Assembly: GCF_030077735.1 (NCBI RefSeq)
Contig: NZ_JASJEU010000003.1
Span: forward strand, 186,001 to 250,000
Source of the DNA: Gordonibacter faecis
GTDB lineage: Bacteria; Actinomycetota; Coriobacteriia; Coriobacteriales; Eggerthellaceae
Length of the DNA: 64,000 nt
Direction of reading: 5' to 3'
The first letter of the stretch is position 1; the number at the start of each line of letters is the position of its first letter. The notes below the pieces were generated by a model. That model was not told the origin of the DNA. It ran no database searches and was given only the letters and a program-made list of their open reading frames with translations. The translations under genes and the position numbers were made by a program. Shown piece after piece: positions 1 through 8,612 of the stretch.

Positions 1-1152
1 CCAAAAGCGGCCCGCCAGCTTCGCGCAGGTGGACTTGCCGCCGCCCGATGGCCCTACCAAGGCGGTCACCTCCCCTTCGCGGGCTGTGAACGTCACATCC
101 TCAAGCACACGCTCTCCATCGCCATACGAAAACGATACCTGCTCGAAGGCCAGATCATGCCCCGCTGGTTCGAACGTCTTGGAACCCGCTTGCGCCGGCT
201 CGGCCTCGATGGCCTGCAGCCGCTTCACGTTCAGGCGTAAGTCGAGCAGCTCGGCCGTGGTCTGCAGCACGAGATTGATGGGATCGTACACGCGCGTTAC
301 CACCAGCAGAAAGCAAAAGTACACCATGAAATCCACCTGCCCCGCCGCAATCAACAGTGCACCCACCAGCACCGTAGTGGCCGTACCCAACTTAAGGAAG
401 GCCTGTGCCGACGACACTGAAACGCCCGTTACCAGCTCTACCTTGATCTTCGCTCGCTCGAAGTCGCGCACTCGCTCGCTGACGCTGTCGTAAAACGCGT
501 CGGTCTGATTCGTCGCTCGGATCTCGCGGGCGCACTCGAGGTATTCCTGAAGGGAATCGGTCAGTGCGAGATTCGCAGCGTTGCGCTGCCGCCCGGCTCG
601 CTGCTGTAGTTTCGCCGTGCCCGCCACCAGCAGCACGGCCACGGGGATGGGCCACAACGCCGCGAGCGCAAGGCGCCAGTCGAAGATAATCAGACACACA
701 GCCACCACAAGCGTCGAGGCGGACAGCCCGAACAGCTGCGGCATGACATGCGAGAACATGCGCTCGTGATCGGCGCAGTCTTTCATGATAGCGCTCGTAA
801 GATCCGACAGGTCGCGCTTGCCAAAAAACGACAGCGGCAGACGGCGCAGCTTCTCGGCCAGGTTCACGCGCTTGCGTGCGCTCTCGTCATACACCACGTT
901 GTAGGTGTTGGCGTACTCAAGCCATTGGGTGGCGAACATGAGCGCGAGGATGGCCACGATGGCCACAAGGTAGCCGCCCAAGGCGGGCAGCGGCACAGCT
1001 GGATTGACGAGATGCGCTACGAACTCTGATGTGACCAGGTACAAAAGCCCGATAGGCGCCATGAGCACGATGTTGGCAAGCGCGGCCGATGCCGCTCCCC
1101 GCTTGAAGTCGCGGACACCCTGCTCGGTGAGCGCAAACATGTTACGCAGCAT
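1..1152 (-). CDS. ABC half-transporter, second of a pair (C-terminus beyond window)
   Basis: This is an ABC transporter with a fused N-terminal membrane domain and C-terminal ATPase. The gene runs off the left edge just after the Walker A motif (GPSGGGKST, near positions 30-56), so the signature and Walker B are not visible. About six hydrophobic segments precede the ATPase (LANIVLMAPIGLLYLV near residue 25, then the ATQWLEYANTYNVV region). The start at 1152 overlaps the stop of the upstream half-transporter (ATGCTGCGTAA), which implies translational coupling and a heterodimer. With the ECF genes upstream and the divergent AraC regulator, the set resembles the YbtPQ/IrtAB metallophore-importer arrangement, but the substrate is inference. 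It could equally be an exporter. Confidence 0.85.
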   Translation of the reverse strand, partial: MLRNMFALTEQGVRDFKRGAASAALANIVLMAPIGLLYLVTSEFVAHLVNPAVPLPALGGYLVAIVAILALMFATQWLEYANTYNVVYDESARKRVNLAEKLRRLPLSFFGKRDLSDLTSAIMKDCADHERMFSHVMPQLFGLSASTLVVAVCLIIFDWRLALAALWPIPVAVLLVAGTAKLQQRAGRQRNAANLALTDSLQEYLECAREIRATNQTDAFYDSVSERVRDFERAKIKVELVTGVSVSSAQAFLKLGTATTVLVGALLIAAGQVDFMVYFCFLLVVTRVYDPINLVLQTTAELLDLRLNVKRLQAIEAEPAQAGSKTFEPAGHDLAFEQVSFSYGDGERVLEDVTFTAREGEVTALVGPSGGGKSTCAKLAGRFW

Positions 1153-3040
1153 GGCTTTCACCCCTTTCGATTTTCCACGACACTGACGTGCGATAGTCGT
1201 CCCACATCTTCGCGTACAAACCACCGGCCGCAGCCAACTCGTCATGCGTGCCGCTTTCCACGAGGTGTCCGCCTTCAAGCACATGGATGGCATCGGCGTG
1301 CACCACGGTGGACAGACGATGCGCGATCATCAGCACCGTCTTGCCCTTTGTCAGCTCGGCGAGCGCAGCCTGAATGAGCGCCTCGTTCTCGGGGTCGGCA
1401 AAGGCCGTGGCCTCATCAAGCACCACGATGGGCGCGTCCTTCAAGATGGCGCGGGCAAGCGCGATGCGCTGGCATTCACCGCCCGACAGATAGACGCCTT
1501 TCGCGCCCACCACCGTGTCGAGGCCCGCTGGGAACTTCGACACAATGTCGTCACACTGCGCCGCATGAGCCGCCGCCTCCACCTGAGCGCGCGTGGCCGA
1601 AGGGCAAGCAGCGCGAATATTGTCGGCCAGGCTGCGCTTGAACAATCGGTCGTTCTGGAATACGAACGCCACCTGCGCCATGAGCTCACTCGTGGGGATG
1701 TCGCGCACGTCCACGCCACCCACACGCACGACGCCCTCGCACGCATCCCAGAAACGCGGCACGAGGCTGGCCGCCGTGGTCTTGCCGCCACCGGACGGTC
1801 CTACAAGAGCTACCGTCGCACCCGTCGGAACCTCCAGACTTACGCCCGACAGCGCCGGCCCGTCGGCGCCGGGATAGGTGAACCCGACGCGTTCGAACGA
1901 GATCGAGGCATCGCGCGGCATCAAGCCGCAATCGACCGGCGGCTCGGCTAAAAGTTCCACGCTCAGCACCTCATCGATACGACGCACGGAGTCCTGCGCC
2001 ATCTGCACAGCCTCGGCGGCGTACATCACCTTCGACATCATGATGGTGGTCAAGGCTGAAAACACCACATAGAACAGAAAATCGGTGAGGAAGGTGGCGA
2101 AGTCACCCGCACTGTGCGCCAAAAGGATGCCTGCCGGCACGAGCACGGCGAAGGTGGCGTTGATGGCAACAAGCTGAATGACCTGCGGCTTTTGACACGA
2201 CCTCGCGTAGCTGCCAGCCATGTCGCGGTAGCTCATAATGGCCTCGGAGAATGCCTTAAACGAATGCACCGTCTGCTGGAACACCTTCACCACGGGAATG
2301 CCGCGCACGTACTCCACGGCCGCCTTGTTCATGCGGTTGAGCGCGTCTTGGTAGCGCACCATGAATGTCATGCCGTCGCGTTTCGTCTGACGGCCGATCA
2401 TCCACCACAGGGCGAAGAATGACACGGCAATCGGAATGAGGCACACGAGTCCCAGCACCCAATCGAATACGAGCATGACCGCGAGGAACGCCACCGGCGT
2501 GACGAGCGAGCCCACGAAGTCGGGCAGCTTATGCGCCAGCACGTCCTCGGTTTGGGCCGCGCAGCCATCCACAATGCGGCGCACCTGCCCCGAAGCATGG
2601 GAGTCGAAGTACCCGAGCGGTACGCGCCCGAGGTGCTTGAGGGCCGCGCGGCGCATGTTAGCCGCCGTGCGAAATGCCGCCAGGTGCGTACACATGAGTG
2701 CTCCAAGATAAATGAAGAGAGCCGCCGCTGCGAAGACGCAGGCCCACCAGCCCCACTGGGTCACGTCAGCAGCTTCACTCCAGTTCGGCGCAACGGCCAC
2801 AAGGTCGCGCACGACAAACCACACGAACACGAGCGGCATGAGCGCCACGACGGCGTTCACCGCCGAAAGGATACAGCCGATAACAGCAAGCTTCCTTCGG
2901 GGACCAGCGAAGTCGAGCAGACGCAGAATGGCGTTTCGCGGCTTCGCTTCCTTTCCGACATCGCGCCAAACTTCGGTCGATATCGGCGCGACAGCATCGC
3001 CCGCAAGCGGAGCGGCGGCGGCCGACGATTCGTTTGACAT
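1142..3040 (-). CDS. ABC half-transporter, first of a pair
   Basis: This is a complete 632-residue type IV ABC half-transporter. The membrane domain has six predicted helices (for example LAVIGCILSAVNAVVALMPL and WWACVFAAAALFIYLGAL). It is followed by an ATPase with Walker A GPSGGGKTT, signature LSGGE, Walker B IVVLDEATAF and an H-loop in MIAHRLST. The ATG at 3040 is chosen because AAAGGAG lies 8 nt upstream; a longer reading of 9 residues has no ribosome binding site. The stop overlaps the start of the second half-transporter. It sits in one operon with an S component, tandem ECF ATPases and an EcfT protein, so the two systems probably handle the same ligand. The ligand is not evident from sequence. 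Confidence 0.9.
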   Translation of the reverse strand: MSNESSAAAAPLAGDAVAPISTEVWRDVGKEAKPRNAILRLLDFAGPRRKLAVIGCILSAVNAVVALMPLVFVWFVVRDLVAVAPNWSEAADVTQWGWWACVFAAAALFIYLGALMCTHLAAFRTAANMRRAALKHLGRVPLGYFDSHASGQVRRIVDGCAAQTEDVLAHKLPDFVGSLVTPVAFLAVMLVFDWVLGLVCLIPIAVSFFALWWMIGRQTKRDGMTFMVRYQDALNRMNKAAVEYVRGIPVVKVFQQTVHSFKAFSEAIMSYRDMAGSYARSCQKPQVIQLVAINATFAVLVPAGILLAHSAGDFATFLTDFLFYVVFSALTTIMMSKVMYAAEAVQMAQDSVRRIDEVLSVELLAEPPVDCGLMPRDASISFERVGFTYPGADGPALSGVSLEVPTGATVALVGPSGGGKTTAASLVPRFWDACEGVVRVGGVDVRDIPTSELMAQVAFVFQNDRLFKRSLADNIRAACPSATRAQVEAAAHAAQCDDIVSKFPAGLDTVVGAKGVYLSGGECQRIALARAILKDAPIVVLDEATAFADPENEALIQAALAELTKGKTVLMIAHRLSTVVHADAIHVLEGGHLVESGTHDELAAAGGLYAKMWDDYRTSVSWKIERGESHAA

Positions 3041-3062
3041 GATAAAAAGCTCCTTTCCGCCG

Positions 3063-3090
3063 CACAACCTGGCTCAACGGCCAGGTTGTG
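3063..3090 (-). other. intergenic mRNA hairpin
   Basis: This is a perfect 11-bp inverted repeat (arms CACAACCTGGC and GCCAGGTTGTG, loop of 6 nt) between the S-component gene and the first half-transporter. No T-run follows on the minus strand, so it is more likely a transcript-stabilising or partial-termination structure that sets the ratio of ECF to ABC products than a full terminator. Confidence 0.5.
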
Positions 3091-3138
3091 AGACCAAAAG
3101 GGAGCGCAGCAGACGCTGCACTCCCGTGTTCTCTTGCG

Positions 3139-3789
3139 TTACGCGCCCATGCGGGCGAAGTGCTTCTTGAACAGCTTTTCACCAAGCAGACCGCCTGCCA
3201 CCGAACCGATCACCGTGGTGCAGGCCGCCACAAGACAGAGAGGTCCGTACACGAAGTCAACGAGTTGCTGGCCGTACTCGGCCGATAGGCCCATGGCTAC
3301 GCACATATCCACATAGGTTTGCCCCGCAATGAAGATGAGTGATATCTGCCCAGCCCAGAAGCACAGTACAAAGGCCGCAAAGGCAACAATACGCTTTGTC
3401 GCGGTGCGCTGAGTGGGTGCCCCCAGCACGAGTTCGGCAACGAGACCGCCGACGACAATACCAACCGGGCCGGTCCAAAACATACCCATAAGCAGCCCCA
3501 GAGCACCAACGAGCACGCTCATTACCGCCACTGCGCCGCGCTTCGGCACGCGCGCCAGCACGTACGTCCACACGATGCCACCAGGCACGGCGCCCACCGT
3601 GTGGGTGAACCATGCCATGTTCGCGTTGGCTGAGAACACCATTGAGCAGGCCATAAATACCGCGAACAGCAGCACGCCGAACAGCGCAACCAGCACGTAA
3701 TCGCGGCCTGTCATCCTGCCCGCAGTGCGGCCCGTGATCGCAGCTTTCGTAGATACCTTCGTTTTCGTTTTTGTTGTTGTCGTTTCCAT
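3139..3789 (-). CDS. MptD-family ECF transporter S component
   Basis: This is a 216-residue integral membrane protein with about six hydrophobic helices (YVLVALFGVLLFAVFMAC, PGGIVWTYVLARV, AVMSVLVGALGLLMGMFW, IVAFAAFVLCFWAG, LVAACTTVIGSVAGGLLG). Its overall look matches the Trep_Strep/MptD family of putative substrate-binding (S) subunits of energy-coupling-factor importers. The start at 3789 is preceded by GGAAAGGAG. The N-terminus is rich in Thr and Lys and is probably cytoplasmic. The gene lies just downstream of the ATPase and T genes, so this is likely a dedicated rather than shared ECF module. The ligand is unknown; MptD-type proteins are often found beside metallophore or haem loci, which fits the ABC pair downstream. 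Confidence 0.8.
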   Translation of the reverse strand: METTTTKTKTKVSTKAAITGRTAGRMTGRDYVLVALFGVLLFAVFMACSMVFSANANMAWFTHTVGAVPGGIVWTYVLARVPKRGAVAVMSVLVGALGLLMGMFWTGPVGIVVGGLVAELVLGAPTQRTATKRIVAFAAFVLCFWAGQISLIFIAGQTYVDMCVAMGLSAEYGQQLVDFVYGPLCLVAACTTVIGSVAGGLLGEKLFKKHFARMGA

Positions 3790-3857
3790 GAGTGAAACTC
3801 CTTTCCGAAGATTGATACCAAAGACGTAAGAGTGAAACAGCTTCCGCGTAGGAAACA

Positions 3858-5375
3858 CTACGAGGCGAACCCGAGCGTACGTCGCGTTTTGTCGAGCGTG
3901 TTGTCGTCGAGGCGGTAGTGGTCGGTCACAACGCCGCCGTCAAGCACCACTATGCTGTCACAGGCGGTACACAAAAACTCATAGTCGTGCGTGATGACCA
4001 GCACGCACGCGCCTTCATCACGCAAACGGCGTAGCTCACGCGCCACGCGTTCCATGTTGCCGTAGTCCAAACCGCTCGTGGGTTCATCAAGCACGACGAC
4101 GCGCGCACCCTGCAAGGTACCAACTGCGATGGCTGTCCGTTGGCGCTCCCCACCCGACAGCGACAACGGATGGCGAGAAGCAAGGTTTTCCAGGCCAAAG
4201 CGTGAAAGCGCTTCCGCCGCTGGCAGACAAGTTACGTCGGTCTGGCGGCCAACGTGCACAGCTGCCCCCTCCAACTCACCGCGTACCGTATCGCTCAACA
4301 GTTGATAGCCCGGCTCTTGCATGACGAGAAACACTCGACCGGCGCGGCGACGACACGGCTCTGAGCGTCCGGCGAGCGCTACGGAACCCGCACGCTCGCG
4401 ATGTAAGCCTGCCGCACACCGCGCGAGCGTGCTCTTACCTGCGCCGTTACTGCCCACGAGGGCCGTAACGCTGCCTGCCCTCCATGCCGCCGTCGCACCG
4501 GACAGCACGTCCCTTGCGCGACCGTAGCCCACATGGAGGTCTTCGACAGCGAACGCGGGTGGAGCGTTGGCGCCCCGCTGGGTGCCACTCGTTGGGCCGA
4601 TGGGTGCGTGCAGTTCATCGAGTCGCCACGCCCGCAGGCCGAGTGCATGCCGCTCGTCTACAGAAAGTGCGTCGAACTCTTCTGCCGTCCAATCATGGGC
4701 GATGCGGCCGCCCTCCACGTGCACGATGCGGTCAGCCATGTCGCGCAGCCACCACAGCCGGTGCTCCGAAACGATTACTGTCTTGCCCAGGTCCTTGCAG
4801 CGCGCCACTGTGCGCGCAAGCGTGCGCATCGCATGCACGTCAAGTGCCGCCGTAGGCTCATCGAGCACGAGGATATCCGGCCCCAACGCGTAGACCGACG
4901 CGAGAGCCACCATTTGACGCTGCCCTCCCGACAGCGCCCGAATGTCGCGGTCAAGTAAGTGCTCTACTCCCAGATCGCAAGCCGCATCGTGCACCCGGGA
5001 GCGTATCTCGTTCGCCGGCAAGCCCAGATTCTCGCAGCCGAACGCAATCTCAGAGGTGGTATCCAGGTTGAAGAACTGGCTGCGCGGGTTCTGAAACACC
5101 GAGCCAACCCGCCGGGACAGATCATCCATGCCCAACTCGTCGGTCAAGCGATCGAACACGCGCACCTCCCCGGCGAGTTCTCCCTGGTACACATGCGGGA
5201 TCAAGCCGTTCACAAGGCGCGTGACCGTGGTCTTGCCGCAACCCGACGCGCCGGTCAGCACCAAACATTGACCAGCAGGCACTTCGAGCGTCACCTCGTC
5301 GAGTACCTGTTCACTCAAAGCACCTTCGGCGTCTGAGTAGCGAAACGACACATGATTAAACGACACGGCATTCAT
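3858..5375 (-). CDS. ECF transporter ATPase, fused A1-A2 tandem domains
   Basis: This is a 505-residue protein carrying two complete ABC ATPase domains. The first has Walker A GASGCGKTT, a Q-loop in VFQNPRSQFF, signature LSGGQRQMVAL and Walker B ILVLDEPTAALD. The second has Walker A GSNGAGKST, signature LSGGERQRTAIA and Walker B VVVLDEPTSGLD. Both have switch histidines (SEHRLWWL and ITHDYEFL). Single-chain tandem ATPases replace the usual EcfA/EcfA' pair. The ATG at 5375 overlaps the stop of the EcfT gene (ATGA), indicating coupling. It powers substrate uptake together with the T and S proteins of this operon. Confidence 0.9.
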   Translation of the reverse strand: MNAVSFNHVSFRYSDAEGALSEQVLDEVTLEVPAGQCLVLTGASGCGKTTVTRLVNGLIPHVYQGELAGEVRVFDRLTDELGMDDLSRRVGSVFQNPRSQFFNLDTTSEIAFGCENLGLPANEIRSRVHDAACDLGVEHLLDRDIRALSGGQRQMVALASVYALGPDILVLDEPTAALDVHAMRTLARTVARCKDLGKTVIVSEHRLWWLRDMADRIVHVEGGRIAHDWTAEEFDALSVDERHALGLRAWRLDELHAPIGPTSGTQRGANAPPAFAVEDLHVGYGRARDVLSGATAAWRAGSVTALVGSNGAGKSTLARCAAGLHRERAGSVALAGRSEPCRRRAGRVFLVMQEPGYQLLSDTVRGELEGAAVHVGRQTDVTCLPAAEALSRFGLENLASRHPLSLSGGERQRTAIAVGTLQGARVVVLDEPTSGLDYGNMERVARELRRLRDEGACVLVITHDYEFLCTACDSIVVLDGGVVTDHYRLDDNTLDKTRRTLGFAS

Positions 5376-6127
5376 ACGAGCACCCCCCAACGCGTCGCAA
5401 CAACCAGAACGGTCAGCGCGGCGAAGTAAACAGCAAACACGAAATCGCAAGGACGGATCCGCAGATCGAAGTAGGAGGTGCGGGAAGCGTCAGAGTCTAT
5501 ACCGCGGACGACAGCAGCGTTCGCCAACTCGTCAGCCACAATGCCCACGCGTGCCACCACCGGCACAAGCACGTGCTCGATGACTTGCAGCGGGTGACGT
5601 AGTAAACGCAGAGGCGTGAGCGCCACCCCCCGCACTTTCATCGCGTCGAGCACACAGCGAAACTCCTGGCCAAGCGTTGGGAAGAACCGCAGCATAACGC
5701 AGAGGGCACACGCCATTTTGCGCGGAACGCGCAAGCGTTGCAAACCGCAGGCCAACTCGCCCGCACGCGTCGTGGCCACCATGTTCGATGCGAACGCCGC
5801 AATGCAGAGCACCCGGCGAATCATCGTCACCGATGCCCCGAACGGCGCGAGCAGCCCCCCGCCCGCCACGAAAAGCGTGCTAAGCATGAGCAACGCGGCA
5901 TAGGCGACAAGCCAGCGAAGGGCCGACCGCGTACGTCCACTCCAACACATGGCTGCGGCGCTGCCGCCCATTGCGGCCAGCTCGAAGAGGATTGACGAGG
6001 ACGAGAACGCAGTCACATTGAGCAGCAGCACGATGCCGAGAGCCACACGGGGATCCAATCTGCGAAACGTGACGGATGTGCGTTTTGCCTCAGCGGCGTC
6101 GAGAGCCAGCACCTGCCTTGGTGCCAT
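5372..6127 (-). CDS. ECF transporter transmembrane component EcfT
   Basis: This 251-residue membrane protein couples the ATPases to the S component. Hydrophobic helices (VALGIVLLLNVTAFSSSSIL, WLVAYAALLMLSTLFV) are followed by the cytoplasmic coupling region, with the paired Ala/Arg-Gly motifs typical of EcfT (DAMKVRG and AAVVRGID). The start at 6127 is preferred: AGGAAG lies 4 nt upstream and the first helix then begins about 25 residues in, as usual for the family. Upstream ATGs at 6229 and 6220 are open in frame. However, they have no ribosome binding site and fall at or before the transcription start implied by the promoter at 6225-6254. The gene heads the operon and diverges from the AraC regulator. 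Confidence 0.85.
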   Translation of the reverse strand: MAPRQVLALDAAEAKRTSVTFRRLDPRVALGIVLLLNVTAFSSSSILFELAAMGGSAAAMCWSGRTRSALRWLVAYAALLMLSTLFVAGGGLLAPFGASVTMIRRVLCIAAFASNMVATTRAGELACGLQRLRVPRKMACALCVMLRFFPTLGQEFRCVLDAMKVRGVALTPLRLLRHPLQVIEHVLVPVVARVGIVADELANAAVVRGIDSDASRTSYFDLRIRPCDFVFAVYFAALTVLVVATRWGVLV

Positions 6128-6173
6128 TCTTCCTGAGAACGATGCCGTGCACGCGCCGGAGTTCGCCTGAGGT

Positions 6174-6193
6174 GCCACGGTGTGCACCGTGGC
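6174..6193. promoter_or_regulatory. perfect palindrome in the ECF/AraC divergent region (candidate operator)
   Basis: Two 9-bp arms (GCCACGGTG and CACCGTGGC) are separated by 2 bp. The site lies just upstream of the AraC gene's extended -10 box and in the leader of the ECF operon, so a bound protein would block both. If EcfT starts at 6229 instead of 6127, the palindrome would lie inside its coding sequence. Confidence 0.5.
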
Positions 6194-6196
6194 CTG

Positions 6197-6205
6197 TGGT
6201 ATGCT
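6197..6205 (+). promoter_or_regulatory. extended -10 promoter of the AraC-type regulator
   Basis: TGGTATGCT fits the TGnTATNNT extended -10 pattern, about 65 nt before the TTG start. No clear -35 is seen. The palindrome at 6174-6193 sits immediately upstream, which suggests autoregulation. Confidence 0.5.
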
Positions 6206-6224
6206 ATCATTGTTATCCATGGTT

Positions 6225-6254
6225 AACATACTAACGAAGCAGGAGGAACTGCAA
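6225..6254 (-). promoter_or_regulatory. promoter of the ECF/ABC operon
   Basis: On the minus strand a -35 of TTGCAG and a -10 of TATGTT are separated by 18 bp. Transcription would start near 6218, downstream of the ATG at 6229, which supports the EcfT start at 6127. Confidence 0.45.
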
Positions 6255-6270
6255 GGGAAGGAGGTTGCCG

Positions 6271-7344
6271 TTGCGTGACACTGCCGAAAAAGCTGAAGCG
6301 CGGGCCGAAATTGCGCCCGCCCTGCGAACAGACCGCCCCCAGAGCGAATCCAATGCTGCTGAGTCGCAGGTGGAGGAGTTGTTCTCTCCTCAGATCATAC
6401 AGCTTGGCGGCGTGCCCGCCCCACCAGGGGCGCAGGGGCGGCAGGGACGCGTCTGGACCTTCGACCCTGCGCGAGGCGAAGGTTTTTATTGGTACTTCGC
6501 CGTTGAAGAGGGGCTTGCTGTCGGGGCGTTCACATTCACCCTGCACAAGGATGGCGGCTTTGCCTGCGACGCGCCCGACTGCTGGTACTTCGGCTCGTAT
6601 TCGCACACAATGCTCCCCTACCTGGGCACCTGTGAGGAGGGACCTGATCGAACGGTTGTCGGTCACATATGGAAACGACGGCCCTACTACCAGCCCGTGC
6701 ACGCGGGCGAACGACTCGGCGAAACCTTTGTCGCGCTTCTGCCCTCAGGTTTGCGTGCGGTGAGCCTTGAACTTAGCTGCGACCCCGTGGTGCTATCGTC
6801 GGCCATCGGCGCGCTTGATGGCTCCGCTTGCCCAGCCGGCCTCGCTGCGCTGCTCGACGACCTGCGGCGTGCTCGACCAAGCGCCGTCACGGCGCGAGCT
6901 TACTACCGCAGCAAGATCATTGAGGCGTGCTCCCTGATTGTGGACTGGCGTTTTGCGAACAACCGAATGGGTCTCGAGCATCTGTCGGAAGAGGATGTGC
7001 GTACTCTCGCGCGGGCGCAGCGACTGTTACAGCATAACCTCCACCGCGTTGTGAGTAGTGATGAACTCTGCCACGAAGCGTGTGTCGGTGCCACGAAACT
7101 CGCGCGCCTTTTTCGCACATCATGTGGGTTGTCGCCTGGCGAATACGCGCGCGAGCTGCGTATGGAACGCGCGTGCGATCTTTTGGCCGATACCGACCTG
7201 CCTCTTTCTGCTGTGGCAGAGCAGACGGGCTTCGCCCGACAGGGAAGTTTTTCCGAGGCATTCCGTGCCCGATTTGGCACAACGCCGCGCTCCTGGCGCT
7301 CAGCGGTAAAAGCGGTGCGGGCGCCTAGGCAAAACCATTCTTGA
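6271..7344 (+). CDS. AraC-family transcriptional regulator
   Basis: This is a 357-residue regulator with a long N-terminal sensing domain and a C-terminal AraC-type double helix-turn-helix in roughly the last 100 residues. Motifs there include LCHEACVGATKLARLFR, CGLSPGEYARELRMERA and VAEQTGFARQGSFSEAFR. The TTG at 6271 is chosen because AAGGAGG ends 6 nt upstream; the TTG at 6265 abuts that site. It is divergent from the ECF/ABC operon and, by analogy with YbtA-type regulators of metallophore transport, probably controls it in response to the transported ligand. That role is inferred from position only. Confidence 0.85.
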   Translation: MRDTAEKAEARAEIAPALRTDRPQSESNAAESQVEELFSPQIIQLGGVPAPPGAQGRQGRVWTFDPARGEGFYWYFAVEEGLAVGAFTFTLHKDGGFACDAPDCWYFGSYSHTMLPYLGTCEEGPDRTVVGHIWKRRPYYQPVHAGERLGETFVALLPSGLRAVSLELSCDPVVLSSAIGALDGSACPAGLAALLDDLRRARPSAVTARAYYRSKIIEACSLIVDWRFANNRMGLEHLSEEDVRTLARAQRLLQHNLHRVVSSDELCHEACVGATKLARLFRTSCGLSPGEYARELRMERACDLLADTDLPLSAVAEQTGFARQGSFSEAFRARFGTTPRSWRSAVKAVRAPRQNHS

Positions 7345-7430
7345 AGGTTCATGAATTGCGACGCGACATCGTCTGAGTAACACCTATTTGCCAGAGCATT
7401 TGTATTATCTGATAACCGATGCTCACACAG

Positions 7431-7436
7431 TATGAT
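7431..7436 (+). promoter_or_regulatory. -10 box placing the start at ATG 7443 (leaderless)
   Basis: TATGAT ends 6 nt before ATG 7443. With standard -7 to +1 spacing the transcript starts at the initiation codon. No convincing -35 is visible. Confidence 0.45.
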
Positions 7437-7442
7437 TCAAGT

Positions 7443-7835
7443 ATGACAAAACCAACAGACAACCGCTCTTCTCATGGCTCATCCCCTTCCCCCTCGCGGG
7501 GGTTGGTTGTGTTTGGACGCTGGGCGCTGGTGGTGGCTGGCGTGGTGGCTATTGCGCTCGGGTTTGTGACATCGTCCGCGCTTGTGCGCGCTGTGGTGTT
7601 CGCAGGGCTGGCGTTTCTGCTGGCGAATGCGCTCTTCCAGCATATGCCGCTCAGTCGTGCGTGCATGGCTGCGGCCGCCATCGCGCTCCTGTTCGGTGCA
7701 GCTGTGTCTCTCTATCGCCTGTTCACCTGGGACATGGGCCTTGCCAGCTGGCTTCCCGACGCCCTTGGCGCACTCGTAGGCGCCGCGATATCCTACCCCG
7801 TTCTCAAGCGCATCAACCGCGTCATGAATTCCTAA
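7443..7835 (+). CDS. small membrane protein, leaderless start
   Basis: This is a 130-residue protein not recognised as a named family. A polar Ser/Pro-rich N-terminus is followed by four hydrophobic stretches (WALVVAGVVAIALGFV, LVRAVVFAGLAFLLANALF, ACMAAAAIALLFGAAVSLY, and a weaker ALGALVGAAISY near the end). No ribosome binding site precedes ATG 7443. A TATGAT box at 7431-7436 lies exactly 6 nt upstream, so the transcript would begin at the A of ATG. The gene precedes a two-component system and may belong with it, but no function is claimed. Confidence 0.6.
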   Translation: MTKPTDNRSSHGSSPSPSRGLVVFGRWALVVAGVVAIALGFVTSSALVRAVVFAGLAFLLANALFQHMPLSRACMAAAAIALLFGAAVSLYRLFTWDMGLASWLPDALGALVGAAISYPVLKRINRVMNS

Positions 7836-7915
7836 AAGGTGCCCCTTCCTCTTCCCTTCCGCGTGTTTTCTGGTACCGTGCCTTACAACACGCGTTTCGA
7901 GAAGGGTGCTTCAGC

Positions 7916-8602
7916 ATGCGCATACTTATTGTGGAGGATGACGCGACCATTGTGGGTAGTTTGACGGAATTGCTGCACCGCGAAGGGTATGAAACCGCAA
8001 ATGCCGCGCGGCAGGACGAGGCGGTGGAGTTGCTGTGCGCGGGGGCGTTTGATTTGGCGCTGGTGGATGTGGCGCTCGCGCAAGGCAACGGATTTGCGGT
8101 GTGCGCGGCGGCGAAGGCGGCCGATCCAGCGCCGGCGGTTATCTTTCTGACGGCTTCCGATGATGAGTACAGCACCGTGGCGGGCCTCGATATGGGGGCC
8201 GATGACTACATTGCCAAGCCCTTCCGCGCTCGCGAGTTGCTCTCGCGCATCAAAAGCGTGCTGCGGCGTGCGGGTGGTGCAGCGGCGGCCACGGTGCGTT
8301 TGGGCGATGTCGAGATTGACCCCGCGGCGGCCGTCGTGCGCAAGGCGGGGTGCGAGGTGGCGCTCACGGCGCTTGAATACCGACTGCTGCTTCTATTCGC
8401 GCAGAGACAGGAACGGCTCGTCACGCGCGAGCATGTGCGCAACGCCATCTGGGACAGCGCCGGCGAATACGTAAGCGACAACACGCTGAATGTGTACATA
8501 AAACGCCTGCGCGACAAGATTGAGGACGACCCGGCCGACCCGAAGCTGGTGCTCACGGTGCGCGGCCTGGGCTATAAGGCCGGACCAGGAGCCGGAGCGT
8601 AA
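7916..8602 (+). CDS. OmpR-family response regulator
   Basis: This is a 228-residue DNA-binding response regulator. The receiver domain has the acidic pair E7/D8/D9, phospho-acceptor D51 (ALVDVAL), a conserved Thr in FLTASDD and Lys in DDYIAKPF. A C-terminal winged helix follows (LTALEYRLLLLFAQ, NTLNVYIKRLRDKI, VRGLGYK). The ATG at 7916 is the natural start of the receiver fold. The histidine kinase gene follows after 10 nt. The pair sits upstream of an FtsX-type ABC system and probably regulates it, as BceRS-like pairs do for peptide-antibiotic transporters. Confidence 0.92.
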   Translation: MRILIVEDDATIVGSLTELLHREGYETANAARQDEAVELLCAGAFDLALVDVALAQGNGFAVCAAAKAADPAPAVIFLTASDDEYSTVAGLDMGADDYIAKPFRARELLSRIKSVLRRAGGAAAATVRLGDVEIDPAAAVVRKAGCEVALTALEYRLLLLFAQRQERLVTREHVRNAIWDSAGEYVSDNTLNVYIKRLRDKIEDDPADPKLVLTVRGLGYKAGPGAGA

Positions 8603-8612
8603 GGGGACGCGC

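Noticed and set aside
6220..6229. EcfT starts at ATG 6229 or 6220
   Set aside because: No ribosome binding site, and both lie at or before the predicted transcription start; 6127 fits better, though this is not proven.
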